DNA of 64,000 nucleotides from Brevibacillus sp. SYP-B805 (GTDB lineage: Bacteria > Bacillota > Bacilli > Brevibacillales > Brevibacillaceae): NCBI RefSeq assembly GCF_011059135.1, contig NZ_JAALGD010000004.1, positions 62,001 to 126,000 on the forward strand, given 5' to 3'. This document shows positions 49,901 through 57,787 of this stretch, piece by piece. The notes under the pieces are model-generated. The model worked only from the letters and a program-made list of their open reading frames with translations. It had not been told where the DNA came from and made no database searches. The position numbers were made by a program, and so were the translations under genes. Position 1 is the first letter of the stretch; every line of letters begins with the position of its first letter.

Positions 49901-50833
49901 TCATCCTCCGCTCCTCACGATCTCTCCCAGCTTCGGGATGCACAATCGTTCCTGCGGCAAACCGCGCCGTTCCCACTCCGCCGTCAGCCGATCCAGCGCC
50001 TCTTTCGGGGTGTCATCCGCCAGACGGAAGGCACCGTAATGCATCGGAATGAATGTTTTCGCCTTGGCATCAAGAAACGCCTGCACCGCCTCTTCGGGGC
50101 TCACATGCTGCACGGACATGAACCATTCGGGTTCGTACGCCCCGATCGGCATCAGCGCATAATCGATCGCAAAACGTTCGCCGATCGCCTGGAAGCCGCG
50201 AAAATACCCGCTGTCTCCCGCGAAGTAAATCGTCTCCCCGCGGTCCTTCTGCATCACCCAACCGCCCCAGTGCGAGGCATTGGTATCCCACAGGGTTCTG
50301 CGCACCCAATGCTGGGCCGGCACAAAGGTAAAGGTGACATCGTTCACCCGATGCTCCTCCCACCAGGAGCATTCCCTGACACGGCGGAACCCTTTCCGAT
50401 GCATCAATGATGCCAGGCCGGCGGGCACCAGATACAGCGGGTCCCCCTGCAATCTGCGCAAGGTGGCAAAGTGCAAATGATCGTAATGGCCGTGGGAGAT
50501 CAGCACCAGATCGATCGCGGGCAGCTGCGCCAGCGGAAGACCCGGCTCGCTTAACCGTCGCTCCCAGCCCATCCGCCTGGCCCAAACCGGGTCCGTCAGG
50601 ATGTTTAGCCCGCCGAGCTGCAGGAAAAAGGTGGCGTGGCCCACCCAGGTGAGGGTGGTATGCAGCCTGTTTGCCCGCAGAAAAGCCGTATCGGGTTCAG
50701 CCACCCGCGGGACCTGAAAAGACAGGGCCTTCTGTTTCGCTTTGCGCTCTTGCCGCCAGCGCCACAGCTCTCTCACCGATTTCAGGGGATTCACATCATC
50801 CAGATTGGCGTAACGAGGTCTGGAGGAGAACAT
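49901..50833 (-). CDS. Metallo-beta-lactamase-fold hydrolase (UlaG/NAPE-PLD-like)
   Basis: 310 residues. The metal motif SHGHYDHLHFATLRRL (HxHxDH) is followed by the later His and Asp ligands in FVPAQHWVRRT, YFAGDSGYFRGF and FIPMHYGAFRLA. The opening TLTWVGHATFFLQLGGLNILTDPVW is typical of the UlaG/NAPE-PLD-like branch. The substrate is unknown. It stands between the two riboswitch-led units on the same strand and has its own ribosome-binding site (AAGGTGATG). The 49.7-kb riboswitch lies downstream of it and does not control it. Confidence 0.9.
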   Translation of the reverse strand: MFSSRPRYANLDDVNPLKSVRELWRWRQERKAKQKALSFQVPRVAEPDTAFLRANRLHTTLTWVGHATFFLQLGGLNILTDPVWARRMGWERRLSEPGLPLAQLPAIDLVLISHGHYDHLHFATLRRLQGDPLYLVPAGLASLMHRKGFRRVRECSWWEEHRVNDVTFTFVPAQHWVRRTLWDTNASHWGGWVMQKDRGETIYFAGDSGYFRGFQAIGERFAIDYALMPIGAYEPEWFMSVQHVSPEEAVQAFLDAKAKTFIPMHYGAFRLADDTPKEALDRLTAEWERRGLPQERLCIPKLGEIVRSGG

Positions 50834-50885
50834 TCACCATCACCTTTTTGTCATCCGAAATGCTGAAGTAGTCAACATGATAGCA

Positions 50886-50914
50886 AATTTTTCTCCGGTT
50901 TCACAATTGACCGG
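50886..50914 (-). terminator. Candidate terminator after the second riboswitch unit
   Basis: CCGGT / ACCGG arms with an 11-base interval are followed on the minus strand by AGAAAAATTT. The stem is short and the T-tract weak, so its efficiency is doubtful. Confidence 0.45.
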
Positions 50915-50961
50915 TGCACGCATGCGCTTCTCCGCGGCGTTCCGGTCCCGGGCACGCCTGC

Positions 50962-52227
50962 TCAATCCTCCCCGTGCCTGCGCGGCCTTTCCGCTTCGGT
51001 TGGCTTGCAAAATTCCAGTGCAACCGTCGTTCCGTATTGATCGCTTTTCAGGTAGACTCTGTCGCTAAACTTGGACATCAGGAGAAAGCCTGCGCCCATG
51101 GAGCCTGTTGTCGAATATCCTTTTAGAAGCGTTGCTTTCGGCAAATCCTGCAGCTCAATCCCTTTCCCCTGATCCGCAATGACGATCAGCATGCGGCTCT
51201 CGTCTGCCCAAACCTGCATATACCCCGTTTCCGCGTGCTTTAATGCGTTGGTGACAGCTTCCTGCACGCCCAGCAAAGCCCCGAAGTGAGCCTTCTCCGG
51301 GTAGCCGAAGCGCTCCAATTTCCTTTTTACCTGTTCCCGTATGTCCCGTAATGTTGTTGTGCTCTTCTGAAAAATGAGCTCGCTCTCCTTGACAAGCTCC
51401 TTCAGCTTGTCCTGCAATTCCTGCTGATCGATCAGCATGATTTTTCCATGGGTCAGCGCCCCGATGATCTCTTTATAATTGTTCCACTGTTCTTTCAGCA
51501 GGGCTTTTTCCTTGTTCACAATCTCCGTCACGTCAAAGATGACAAAACCGCCCACCTGGTGCTCGATGGGGATGGCGTGCACATCCACATATCTTCCGGA
51601 AGCGTTGTCGAAGAACATCTCCCGTTTGGGCGCATGTTCCTCCAGCGCTGCCTGCATGATCGCAAGCATCTCTTCTTCTTTCAAAAAGGCAGGTTTCTCC
51701 CCGGTCAGCCGGACAAGCCTCCCCTTCTCGTACTTATAGGTGGAACCGACGTTCAGCCGATCCAGGATCTCCGATTTGATCAGGGCATTGTACAATTCTT
51801 CCCGCAGATAATCTTTGATCTCCGTCCCGAGGTTTTCCGTCAGCTGACGGATCACGTCTTTTTTCTGCAGGAACAAATACTCGTATTCATCTTTCGAGAG
51901 ACGGGTGTCTGCCGTTCCTTTCCGCATCACTTCCACAATATCGAAGGCAATCAGGCCGGTCCGTCTTTCCTGAAATACCGGTGATAACCGCGCCTTGATC
52001 TTTTGATCGATCTCCACGTCATAGATGGCGCTGGGAGCGTCTGTTTGGATCAACATCGCCACCCGGCTGACGGCGCACAATTTGCCGTGATAGGTTTTTG
52101 TGCCATCCACATTGCACAGTTTCACCGGCAGTGGGGGAACCACCTTTTTCCGCAGCGTTCCCCCATCAATCATCGATAAGCAGGCTTGACACGCCTCATT
52201 TTCCGGACACTCATTGCAAAGATTCAT
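50962..52227 (-). CDS. Cys-rich, PAS-like and RsbW-like ATPase protein
   Basis: 421 residues, no membrane segment. The N-terminus carries a compact cysteine cluster (MNLCNECPENEACQACLSM) that could bind a metal or Fe-S centre. Then come a beta-rich segment (VKLCNVDGTKTYHGKLCAV), a helical region, and a PAS-like part (YVDVHAIPIEHQVGGFVIFD). The end is an HATPase_c domain of RsbW type (GVQEAVTNALKHAETG, IADQGKGIEL, GYSTTGSMGAGFLLM). From the PAS-like part on it is clearly paralogous to the HD-GYP fusion protein. The start at 52227 follows AGGAGG. A c-di-GMP riboswitch lies upstream. Confidence 0.85.
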   Translation of the reverse strand: MNLCNECPENEACQACLSMIDGGTLRKKVVPPLPVKLCNVDGTKTYHGKLCAVSRVAMLIQTDAPSAIYDVEIDQKIKARLSPVFQERRTGLIAFDIVEVMRKGTADTRLSKDEYEYLFLQKKDVIRQLTENLGTEIKDYLREELYNALIKSEILDRLNVGSTYKYEKGRLVRLTGEKPAFLKEEEMLAIMQAALEEHAPKREMFFDNASGRYVDVHAIPIEHQVGGFVIFDVTEIVNKEKALLKEQWNNYKEIIGALTHGKIMLIDQQELQDKLKELVKESELIFQKSTTTLRDIREQVKRKLERFGYPEKAHFGALLGVQEAVTNALKHAETGYMQVWADESRMLIVIADQGKGIELQDLPKATLLKGYSTTGSMGAGFLLMSKFSDRVYLKSDQYGTTVALEFCKPTEAERPRRHGED

Positions 52228-52278
52228 CGTACCGCCTCCTGTCTGATCGTCCCGACCTGCGGGCAAGAAGGTGGCATG

Positions 52279-52314
52279 AAAAAACAAACCACCGTCCGTA
52301 AAGAAGGTGGTTTG
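52279..52314 (-). terminator. Riboswitch expression-platform terminator (Cys-rich ATPase gene)
   Basis: A perfect 9-bp stem CAAACCACC / GGTGGTTTG (52285-52293, 52306-52314) is followed on the minus strand by six T. It sits between aptamer and start codon. Confidence 0.88.
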
Positions 52315-52338
52315 CATCTCAAGAATAGCAACATACCA

Positions 52339-52420
52339 CTCTTCGGCAACCTGGCAACCATAGAAAATGCTTTCCTTAGGCCCATGGCTTTGCGTCCCTG
52401 CCTTTCGACAAGTTTGCGAT
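52339..52420 (-). promoter_or_regulatory. Class I c-di-GMP riboswitch upstream of Cys-rich ATPase gene
   Basis: Minus-strand order is CGCAAACT (52411-52418), a hairpin with GAAA loop (TTGTCGAAAGGCAG), GACGCAAAGCC (52386-52396), ATGGGCCTAAGG, and CTATGGTTGCCAGGTTGCCG (in parts). The first segment reads CGCAAAC where the other copies read GGCAAAC. The 413 bases from 52228 to 52640 hold only this switch, its promoter and two terminators. Confidence 0.92.
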
Positions 52421-52498
52421 TATCGGAGCAGTTTTTCTTTTTTCATGTTTCCGAGGGCCATGCGAACGACGCTGCCGCATGTTTGAATCCAATAGTCA

Positions 52499-52528
52499 AT
52501 AATACTTCTTTCCTGGTACTTTTGTCTA
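52499..52528 (-). promoter_or_regulatory. Candidate promoter of the third riboswitch unit
   Basis: TAGACA (52523-52528) and TATTAT (52499-52504) are spaced by 18 bases on the minus strand, each one mismatch from consensus, roughly 80 bases upstream of the aptamer. Confidence 0.5.
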
Positions 52529-52597
52529 CCTCACAATTCGCACGAATGGCTTTTTTCCCGTTCAAACATGCTGCCCATAAAAAATGTTCCCGCACAT

Positions 52598-52624
52598 GAA
52601 AAACGCCACCATCCGTTGATGGCG
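52598..52624 (-). terminator. Terminator of the DUF1657 gene
   Basis: CGCC-ATC and GAT-GGCG arms with a 4-base loop and a small internal bulge are followed on the minus strand by TTTTTC. It lies 16 bases after the stop codon. Confidence 0.7.
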
Positions 52625-52640
52625 GCTGTCGTGTTTCCTG

Positions 52641-52847
52641 TTACTGCTGCTTGTATTGCGGCTCCTGTTCCTGAATGTACTGCAAGCGTTGGCTTAACTG
52701 ATCACACACCGTTTTTTGCGTTTGGGCAAGGGAGTTGAACATGGCTTTCGCCGCTTGATCTTGGGTCTCCAGGGCAAACGAGTTCAGGTTGGCCAGAACC
52801 GATTGTGCGCTTGCAAGCGTCTGCTGCATTTTGACGCCTACTGTCAT
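52641..52847 (-). CDS. DUF1657 protein
   Basis: A 68-residue helical protein (MTVGVKMQQTLASAQSVLAN) with the family pattern LNSFALETQDQAAKAMFNSLAQ. DUF1657 genes are common in spore formers and often accompany spoVA-type or DUF421 genes linked to spore resistance. Here it lies alone behind cotJC, which suits a sporulation role. The ribosome-binding site is GGAGGTGATG. Confidence 0.85.
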   Translation of the reverse strand: MTVGVKMQQTLASAQSVLANLNSFALETQDQAAKAMFNSLAQTQKTVCDQLSQRLQYIQEQEPQYKQQ

Positions 52848-52919
52848 TGTGCATCACCTCCACAAAGTATGATGTACTTCGCGGGAGGTTCCTATGCGGA
52901 ATAGATCGGTTCCCCGTCC

Positions 52920-53489
52920 TCAGAACACTTTCTTTCTCTCCTGCTCCTCCTTGATCAACTCCACGGCTTCCCGGAACCGCAGCGCATGGATAATCTCCCG
53001 CTCGCGCAGGAATTTCAGGCCGTCCTGCAGATCGACGTCATCCGTCATATCGATCAACCACTGGTAAGTGGCCCGCGCCTTCTCTTCCGCCGCGATGTCC
53101 TCATACAGATCGGCAATCGGGTCGCCTTTGGCCTGAATATAAGCGGCCGTCCAGGGAACCCCTGCCGCATTGCTGTAAAACAGCGCCCGGTCATGGTTGG
53201 CAAAATGGGCGCCCAGTCCTGCCGCTTCCATCTCTTCCGGCGTCGCATCCTTGACGAGTTTGTACACCATGGTGGCGATCATTTCGAGATGGGCAAATTC
53301 TTCCGTCCCGATGTCGGTCAACAGCCCGATCACCTTGTCGGGAATGGAGTAACGCTGGTTCAGATAGCGCAGCGCGGCCGCAAGCTCGCCGTCGGCGCCT
53401 CCATACTGTTCCATCAGAAATTTGGCCATTTTCAAATCGCATTTGCCTACCCGCACCGGATATTGCAGCTTTTTCTCGTAGATCCACAT
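52920..53489 (-). CDS. cotJC: Spore coat protein CotJC (manganese-catalase fold)
   Basis: 189 residues with the ferritin-like manganese catalase fold: MAKFLMEQYGGADGELAAALRYLNQRY carries the first metal Glu, and LTDIGTEEFAHLEMIATMVYKL the second Glu-His pair. EDIAAEEKARATYQWLIDMT and LREREIIHALRFREAVELI supply the rest. It is incorporated in the inner coat region in B. subtilis with CotJA. Third gene of the cotJ operon. Confidence 0.95.
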   Translation of the reverse strand: MWIYEKKLQYPVRVGKCDLKMAKFLMEQYGGADGELAAALRYLNQRYSIPDKVIGLLTDIGTEEFAHLEMIATMVYKLVKDATPEEMEAAGLGAHFANHDRALFYSNAAGVPWTAAYIQAKGDPIADLYEDIAAEEKARATYQWLIDMTDDVDLQDGLKFLREREIIHALRFREAVELIKEEQERKKVF

Positions 53490-53507
53490 GTCGCGCTTCT
53501 CCTTCCG

Positions 53508-53780
53508 TTACACCTGCCATGGCCAGGGCGCGTCGACCCACTGCCAGGGGAATCCTGAAAAACTGTGACCGTAGTTCATCAACGGTCCGTATTGTCTCTC
53601 CAGTTCATGGGCGATCCTCCAGCGCTCCTGCACATGATGATTGAACTGTTGAAGCGCCTCGACATCGTTGGGATGGGTATCCAGGAACAGGTTCAGCTCG
53701 ATCAGCACAAAATCAATCGCCTGGAGTTGATGCAGCAGATGATAGTACCGTTCGTCCATCTGTCTCGCGCTGTCACTCAC
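53508..53780 (-). CDS. cotJB: Spore coat protein CotJB
   Basis: About 90 residues. The core MDERYYHLLHQLQAIDFVLIELNLFLDTHPND and the ending HSFSGFPWQWVDAPWPWQV are diagnostic of CotJB. The start is uncertain: a GTG at 53780 lies seven bases after GGGTGA and fits the usual length, an ATG at 53759 lacks a site, and the frame stays open to an ATG at 53816. It overlaps the end of cotJA. Confidence 0.92.
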   Translation of the reverse strand: MSDSARQMDERYYHLLHQLQAIDFVLIELNLFLDTHPNDVEALQQFNHHVQERWRIAHELERQYGPLMNYGHSFSGFPWQWVDAPWPWQV

Positions 53781-54003
53781 AAGAATCACCCGCTCTCTGC
53801 TCACCTTGACCGTCATACGGACTGAACAAGGCCGGCCACAAGGTCCCCTTTCGCAGCGCCTTCATCGGGGGGAACTGGGGCAGATTGGGCGGCTGAAACA
53901 CCAGAAACTGATTGGGCGCCACTACATATCTTTTGACGGTTTGCGGCCGACAGGGATCAAATGGACTGACATACGGTTTGTAAAATCTCCATTGCGAATC
54001 CAA
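53773..54003 (-). CDS. cotJA: Spore coat protein CotJA
   Basis: About 76 residues, rich in Pro, Phe and Tyr. The segment NQFLVFQPPNLPQFPPMKALRKGTLWPALFSPY is the CotJA signature. I take the TTG at 54003, seven bases after AGGAGG. A GTG at 54009 is too close to that site. The terminal codons overlap cotJB. Mother-cell (SigmaE) control is known for cotJ in B. subtilis, but I could not place a clear SigmaE promoter here. Confidence 0.9.
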   Translation of the reverse strand: MDSQWRFYKPYVSPFDPCRPQTVKRYVVAPNQFLVFQPPNLPQFPPMKALRKGTLWPALFSPYDGQGEQRAGDSCE

Positions 54004-54105
54004 TCGCACCCCTCCTCAAATGGGTTATTGACTATCCGCAATCACTCTATGAGGCAAATACCCAAAACGTGTTAGGCGTCCGCCCAACCTTGCCTGCGCT
54101 TTTGC

Positions 54106-54120
54106 CCCCGCCGACTTAAG
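54106..54120. repeat. Partial copy of the palindromic intergenic repeat
   Basis: CCCCGCCGACTTAAG equals the left end of the repeat at 27184 and, in reverse, the right end of the copy at 23969. Only this half is recognisable here. Confidence 0.4.
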
Positions 54121-54150
54121 GGATCGCTCTACCCACTCGGCAATCGCTAC

Positions 54151-54185
54151 AAAAAAAAGCCGCCCCGCCGCTGTGGCAGGGTGGC
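54151..54185 (-). terminator. Terminator of the MarR-type gene
   Basis: GCC-CCC-GCC and GGC-GGG-GGC blocks (54159-54185) pair with two mismatched positions around a 5-base loop, followed on the minus strand by eight T. Confidence 0.75.
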
Positions 54186-54208
54186 CGTGCAGCATAGCCG
54201 CTGCGTCC

Positions 54209-54658
54209 TCATCGCTTCCTTTCCTGATGATCCATGAACTGTTCCAGCAGATCGGAAATCCTTTCCAACGTCTGCGTCATCCGGTTGAGTTCCTCCGCTT
54301 CCACCTCGCGGAAAACCTCGCCGTACATCTCCAGCAGCCGCTCTTTCATCTGCCGCACTTTTTCCTCTCCCTTGCCGGTCAAGGTTACACAGACGACGCG
54401 CCGGTCTTCGTCGCTCCTTGTCTTCTGCACCAGCCCAAGCTGCTCCATTTTGTCCGAAAAGCCGGTCGCGGCGCCGGATGTGATCGCAAACAGATCGGCA
54501 ATATCGGTAACCTTGAGCGGCCCGCGGTGCGCGAGATGAAACAGCAGAAAGATCATCGGCGGGGTCAACGCTTCCTTCGCGCTGACGAAATCGATGATGC
54601 GTCTCATCTGGAACTGCATCTTTCGCATGTTTTCAACAAATGGCTGGATATGTTCCAT
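54209..54658 (-). CDS. MarR-family transcriptional regulator
   Basis: 149 residues with the MarR winged helix: LTPPMIFLLFHLAHRGPLKVTDIADLFAITSGAATGFSDKMEQLGLVQ (in parts), the wing RSDEDRRVVCVTLTGKGEE, and C-terminal dimerisation helices (EELNRMTQTLERISDLLEQF). Targets are unknown. The divergent small membrane gene at 54806 is a possible one. The ribosome-binding site is GGAGG. Confidence 0.92.
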   Translation of the reverse strand: MEHIQPFVENMRKMQFQMRRIIDFVSAKEALTPPMIFLLFHLAHRGPLKVTDIADLFAITSGAATGFSDKMEQLGLVQKTRSDEDRRVVCVTLTGKGEEKVRQMKERLLEMYGEVFREVEAEELNRMTQTLERISDLLEQFMDHQERKR

Positions 54659-54805
54659 CCCTAACCTCCCCGATCCAAACTCCCCCGTCGAAACCGGTTA
54701 CAACCATCCCCATGGCAGACCAACGGGCAAACGCGAGGGATAATATTCCTGATTTTTTGCAAACTAGAAGTACCCGTATTCCTTCAGGCAAAGGAGACAT
54801 GCTTT

Positions 54806-55024
54806 GTGTACATACTTCTTCTGGGCATCGCCTTCCTTCTCATGCTGGCAGGTTTTCTGTATGCCATCCGCGTGATCAGGAGGCAGGAAAAACGCGAACT
54901 GGACAAGGATATCAGCCAGACGCTGGCCAGGCATCAGCTGTTGGCCAATCCCACGCTGATCGCGATGGGGCTGGCCATGCTGGTTTTGCTGGCGCTCCTG
55001 GTGATGGCTGTATTTCAGACGTAA
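54806..55024 (+). CDS. Small two-helix membrane protein
   Basis: A 72-residue protein with a GTG start nine bases after AAAGGAG. One helix lies at each end (YILLLGIAFLLMLAGFLYAI and LIAMGLAMLVLLALLVMAVF) with a charged middle (RVIRRQEKRELDKDISQTL). No family is recognised. It is 15 bases upstream of the next gene and probably co-transcribed with it. Confidence 0.7.
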   Translation: MYILLLGIAFLLMLAGFLYAIRVIRRQEKRELDKDISQTLARHQLLANPTLIAMGLAMLVLLALLVMAVFQT

Positions 55025-55039
55025 GGAGGCTTTTTCCAC

Positions 55040-55387
55040 ATGGAGAAAAAAAGATACTACGTGTCGGTGCAGGCGGGTACGGTGATGGAACATCAGGGAG
55101 ACGCGGCCTATGAATTCGAAATCGAGGCAACTCCCGACGATGTGGAAGTCCTTGGTCGCTTGTTCGCCCAAAAGGACTCGTATGATGTCGACTCGTTCTG
55201 GCGTTCCCACATTCCCGTCATTCCCTACCACATCGACACGGAAAACGACGCCCACGACAAGAGCCTGCAGGAGATCTACGCCATGATTTACCGGCTGGGC
55301 ACGGAGGAAACCAGACAGCATATCGCTTCCATGAACCTGGATTTTGTGGATTTGGGCAATGAACATCGCCGCCTTCGTTCTCCGTAA
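55040..55387 (+). CDS. Conserved-looking hypothetical protein
   Basis: A 115-residue soluble protein (MEKKRYYVSVQAGTVMEHQG) with a mixed alpha/beta pattern: YEFEIEATPDDVEVLGRLFA, IPVIPYHIDTENDAHDKSL, then LQEIYAMIYRLGTEETRQHI. I do not recognise a function. AAGGAGG precedes the ATG. It forms a pair with the small membrane protein upstream. Confidence 0.75.
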   Translation: MEKKRYYVSVQAGTVMEHQGDAAYEFEIEATPDDVEVLGRLFAQKDSYDVDSFWRSHIPVIPYHIDTENDAHDKSLQEIYAMIYRLGTEETRQHIASMNLDFVDLGNEHRRLRSP

Positions 55388-55403
55388 ACCTGCTGCCAGC
55401 ACG

Positions 55404-56102
55404 TCACGGCCGGCTGCACATCACATAGCGATGGGTAGGCCTGCCGATGCCCCCGTATTCCACCGCCCTGCGCACACGGCCGTTCTTTTCCAGATAATCC
55501 AGATAGCGGCGGGCGGTCACCCGGGCGATCCCCACGTGTTCGGCCACTTCTTCCGCAGACAGGGGAGCGGATTGCCGCGACAAATAATCGATGATCTGCT
55601 GAAGCGTCACGGGATTTAATCCCTTCGGCAGGTCTTCCAACGCAAACGCGCTGCCCCCCTCTCTGCGGTGCAGCAGCTGATCCAGATGGGCCTGGGACAT
55701 CTCCCCTTCCGCCTGCAGCTGCAGGCGGAAACGCCGGTAGTTTTCGAGCGCCTGCCTGATCCGCTCGAACGTAAACGGCTTGATGATGTAATCCACCGCA
55801 CCGTGGCGCAGCATCGCATGGATGGTTTCGCTGTCCTTGGCGGCTGTGATCACAATCACGTCCACGGCCTGGTTCTCGGCGCGCAGCCGCCGGATGGTTT
55901 TGATCCCATCGGAGACCGGCATGAAAATATCCATGATCACCAGATCCGGTTTCAGCCGTTTCACCATCTCGACCCCATCCGCCCCGTTCCCCGCGACGCC
56001 TGCGACCGAAAAATACGGCACCTTCTCGATGAACTGCCGGTTCACCTCTTGCACCATGGGGTCATCCTCGATGATGACCACGCGGAACGTCTGCTTGGTC
56101 AC
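55404..56102 (-). CDS. dctR: Response regulator of C4-dicarboxylate sensing (DctR/CitT type)
   Basis: 232 residues. The receiver domain shows the acidic pocket VVIIEDDPMVQ, the phospho-acceptor Asp in DLVIMDIFMPVSDG, Thr in VIVITAAKDSE and Lys in YIIKPFTFERI. The C-terminal HTH (LSAEEVAEHVGIARVTARRYLDYLEKNGRV) is of the CitB/DcuR type. I start it at the GTG at 56102, which overlaps the kinase stop codon (GTGA) behind AAGGAGGAG. The upstream in-frame stretch overlaps the kinase gene and is not coding. Confidence 0.93.
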   Translation of the reverse strand: MTKQTFRVVIIEDDPMVQEVNRQFIEKVPYFSVAGVAGNGADGVEMVKRLKPDLVIMDIFMPVSDGIKTIRRLRAENQAVDVIVITAAKDSETIHAMLRHGAVDYIIKPFTFERIRQALENYRRFRLQLQAEGEMSQAHLDQLLHRREGGSAFALEDLPKGLNPVTLQQIIDYLSRQSAPLSAEEVAEHVGIARVTARRYLDYLEKNGRVRRAVEYGGIGRPTHRYVMCSRP

Positions 56103-57694
56103 TTGGGCTCCTCCTTCTTCATCGGGAACGAAATCAAAAAGCTTGTGCCCACCCCCGGCTCCGATTCGCAAGTAATTTCGCCGTTTCCCTTTTGCACCAG
56201 CTGCGCGACGAGGTAGAGGCCGATGCCCCTGTCGGCGGACTCTTTCGTGGTAAATCCCTGCTCCAGCATGCGCATTCGCGTCTCTTCGCTCATGCCGATG
56301 CCGTTGTCTTCCACCAGGATCGAGCAAACCTCGTCGTTTTGTTCAATGCTGATCATGATCTCTTTTTTCTCCCGGTCCGCCTGCTCCAGGGCATCAAACG
56401 CATTCTCGACCAGATTGCCCAGAATCAGCACGAAATCGTGGTGATCCAGCAATGGCGGAAAACGCTTCAGCGTGCTTCGCCTGTCGATGTGCACCTCGAT
56501 GCCCAGTTCTTTCCCGCGGCTTACCTTGCCGAGCAAGAGGCCCGAAACACTCTGGTCCATGATGCGGTGTGACAGGAAGGAGGTCAGCTCCTCCTGCTTT
56601 TCGTTAACCTCCAGCAGGTACTGCAGGGCTTTTTCGGTCTGGTTCAGCTGCAGCAGCCCGGCGATGGTGTGGAGCTTGTTCCGGTGTTCGTGGTTCTGCA
56701 CCCGCAGGGCATCGACGAAGGCCCGCACGCCTGTCAATTCCTCCGCCATGCGGGCCACCTCCGTCCGGTCCTGGAAAATGGCAATCGCCCCCACCGTCTT
56801 CTCGTTGACCTTGATCAGGAACCGGTTGGACCAGATCAGCTTGTTTTTCACATGCAGCTCCTGATGATAGATCGAGCGCTGCTTCTCCAATACTTCCGGC
56901 AGGCGCGTATCCGGGATAACCTCCCGGATCGGGCGTCCCAGCGGATCCCCTTCAATCTCGAAGATCTCCTTGGCCCGATCGTTGAAAATCGTAATCCGTT
57001 CTTCGTTGTCGATGGCGATTACCCCTTCATGCATGGCATGAAACGTGGCGGTCCGCTCCATCAGCCTCCTCGCGATCTCCTGCGGCTCCAGATTCAGCAT
57101 CTGCTTTTTCAGATGCTTGGCCAGCTGGTAGGAGCCCCACATGCCGAACAGGATGGACAGCAGGAAGGTGATCGCAATGCTTTCGCGCTGATTTACCACC
57201 ATCTGCGGCAGGCTTGGCAGCACATGGCCCGCCATGACGACCCCCACCTGCTGATGCTCGCTGTTCATAATGGGCACGTAGGCACGGAGGGCTACCCCCA
57301 TCTCCCCCTTCACCTTCTGCAGATAGGTATGTTCGGCAAACGCCGGCTCCGCGTCCTTGCTGTGAAGGACTGTCCCCAGGCGCTCCTCCAGGGGATCGGC
57401 GAAACGGATGTGGTTCATGTCCAGCACCACGATATATGTGACCTGATTGACGATTCGGATCCTGTTGACCGCCGGGTTGATGCTCTTCCACCCCTCGGGC
57501 TGCGTGATCGCCTGCTGGATCAGCGGGAATTCCGCAACCGTCCGGGCGGTCGTCAGCAAGCGCTGCCCCAGCTCCGTTTCCTGGGTCCGGATCAGGCTGC
57601 CGACCAGAATGATGGCGCCGATCAAAAGCGAAAACAACGCGATCCCTGCGGAGAGCAGCATGATTTTCCATTGGATCTTGAGTCCTTTGACCAG
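56099..57694 (-). CDS. dctS: Sensor histidine kinase of C4-dicarboxylate sensing (DctS/CitA type)
   Basis: About 531 residues. Helix 1 (IMLLSAGIALFSLLIGAIIL), an extracellular Cache-like sensor (about 40-175), helix 2 (ITFLLSILFGMWGSYQL), a PAS domain (FHAMHEGVIAIDNEERITIFNDRAKEIFE), a DHp-like helix with NHEHRNKLHTIAGLLQL, and HATPase_c (NLVENAFDAL, VEDNGIGM, DRGIGLYLV). The start is uncertain: CTG at 57694 has a well-placed AAAGGAAG site and preserves the basic KGLKIQWK lead found in relatives, TTG at 57718 lies almost at the predicted transcript start, and ATG at 57661 lacks a site. Confidence 0.9.
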   Translation of the reverse strand: MVKGLKIQWKIMLLSAGIALFSLLIGAIILVGSLIRTQETELGQRLLTTARTVAEFPLIQQAITQPEGWKSINPAVNRIRIVNQVTYIVVLDMNHIRFADPLEERLGTVLHSKDAEPAFAEHTYLQKVKGEMGVALRAYVPIMNSEHQQVGVVMAGHVLPSLPQMVVNQRESIAITFLLSILFGMWGSYQLAKHLKKQMLNLEPQEIARRLMERTATFHAMHEGVIAIDNEERITIFNDRAKEIFEIEGDPLGRPIREVIPDTRLPEVLEKQRSIYHQELHVKNKLIWSNRFLIKVNEKTVGAIAIFQDRTEVARMAEELTGVRAFVDALRVQNHEHRNKLHTIAGLLQLNQTEKALQYLLEVNEKQEELTSFLSHRIMDQSVSGLLLGKVSRGKELGIEVHIDRRSTLKRFPPLLDHHDFVLILGNLVENAFDALEQADREKKEIMISIEQNDEVCSILVEDNGIGMSEETRMRMLEQGFTTKESADRGIGLYLVAQLVQKGNGEITCESEPGVGTSFLISFPMKKEEPK

Positions 57695-57739
57695 TGGCGT
57701 ACTTCCTTTCTTCCTCAAATACCTGTTAGGATATATTTT

Positions 57740-57749
57740 GGGACATCCC
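57740..57749. promoter_or_regulatory. Palindrome in the divergent dctS-dctB intergenic region
   Basis: GGGACATCCC has GGGA / TCCC arms and lies inside the spacer of a plausible minus-strand promoter (TTGCGA, 17 bases, TATATC). The adjoining TCCCAAA recurs before dctA. It could be a DctR site. Confidence 0.35.
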
Positions 57750-57787
57750 GTTTCGCAAATCAACCAGAGAAGCAGGGTGGAGCATAG

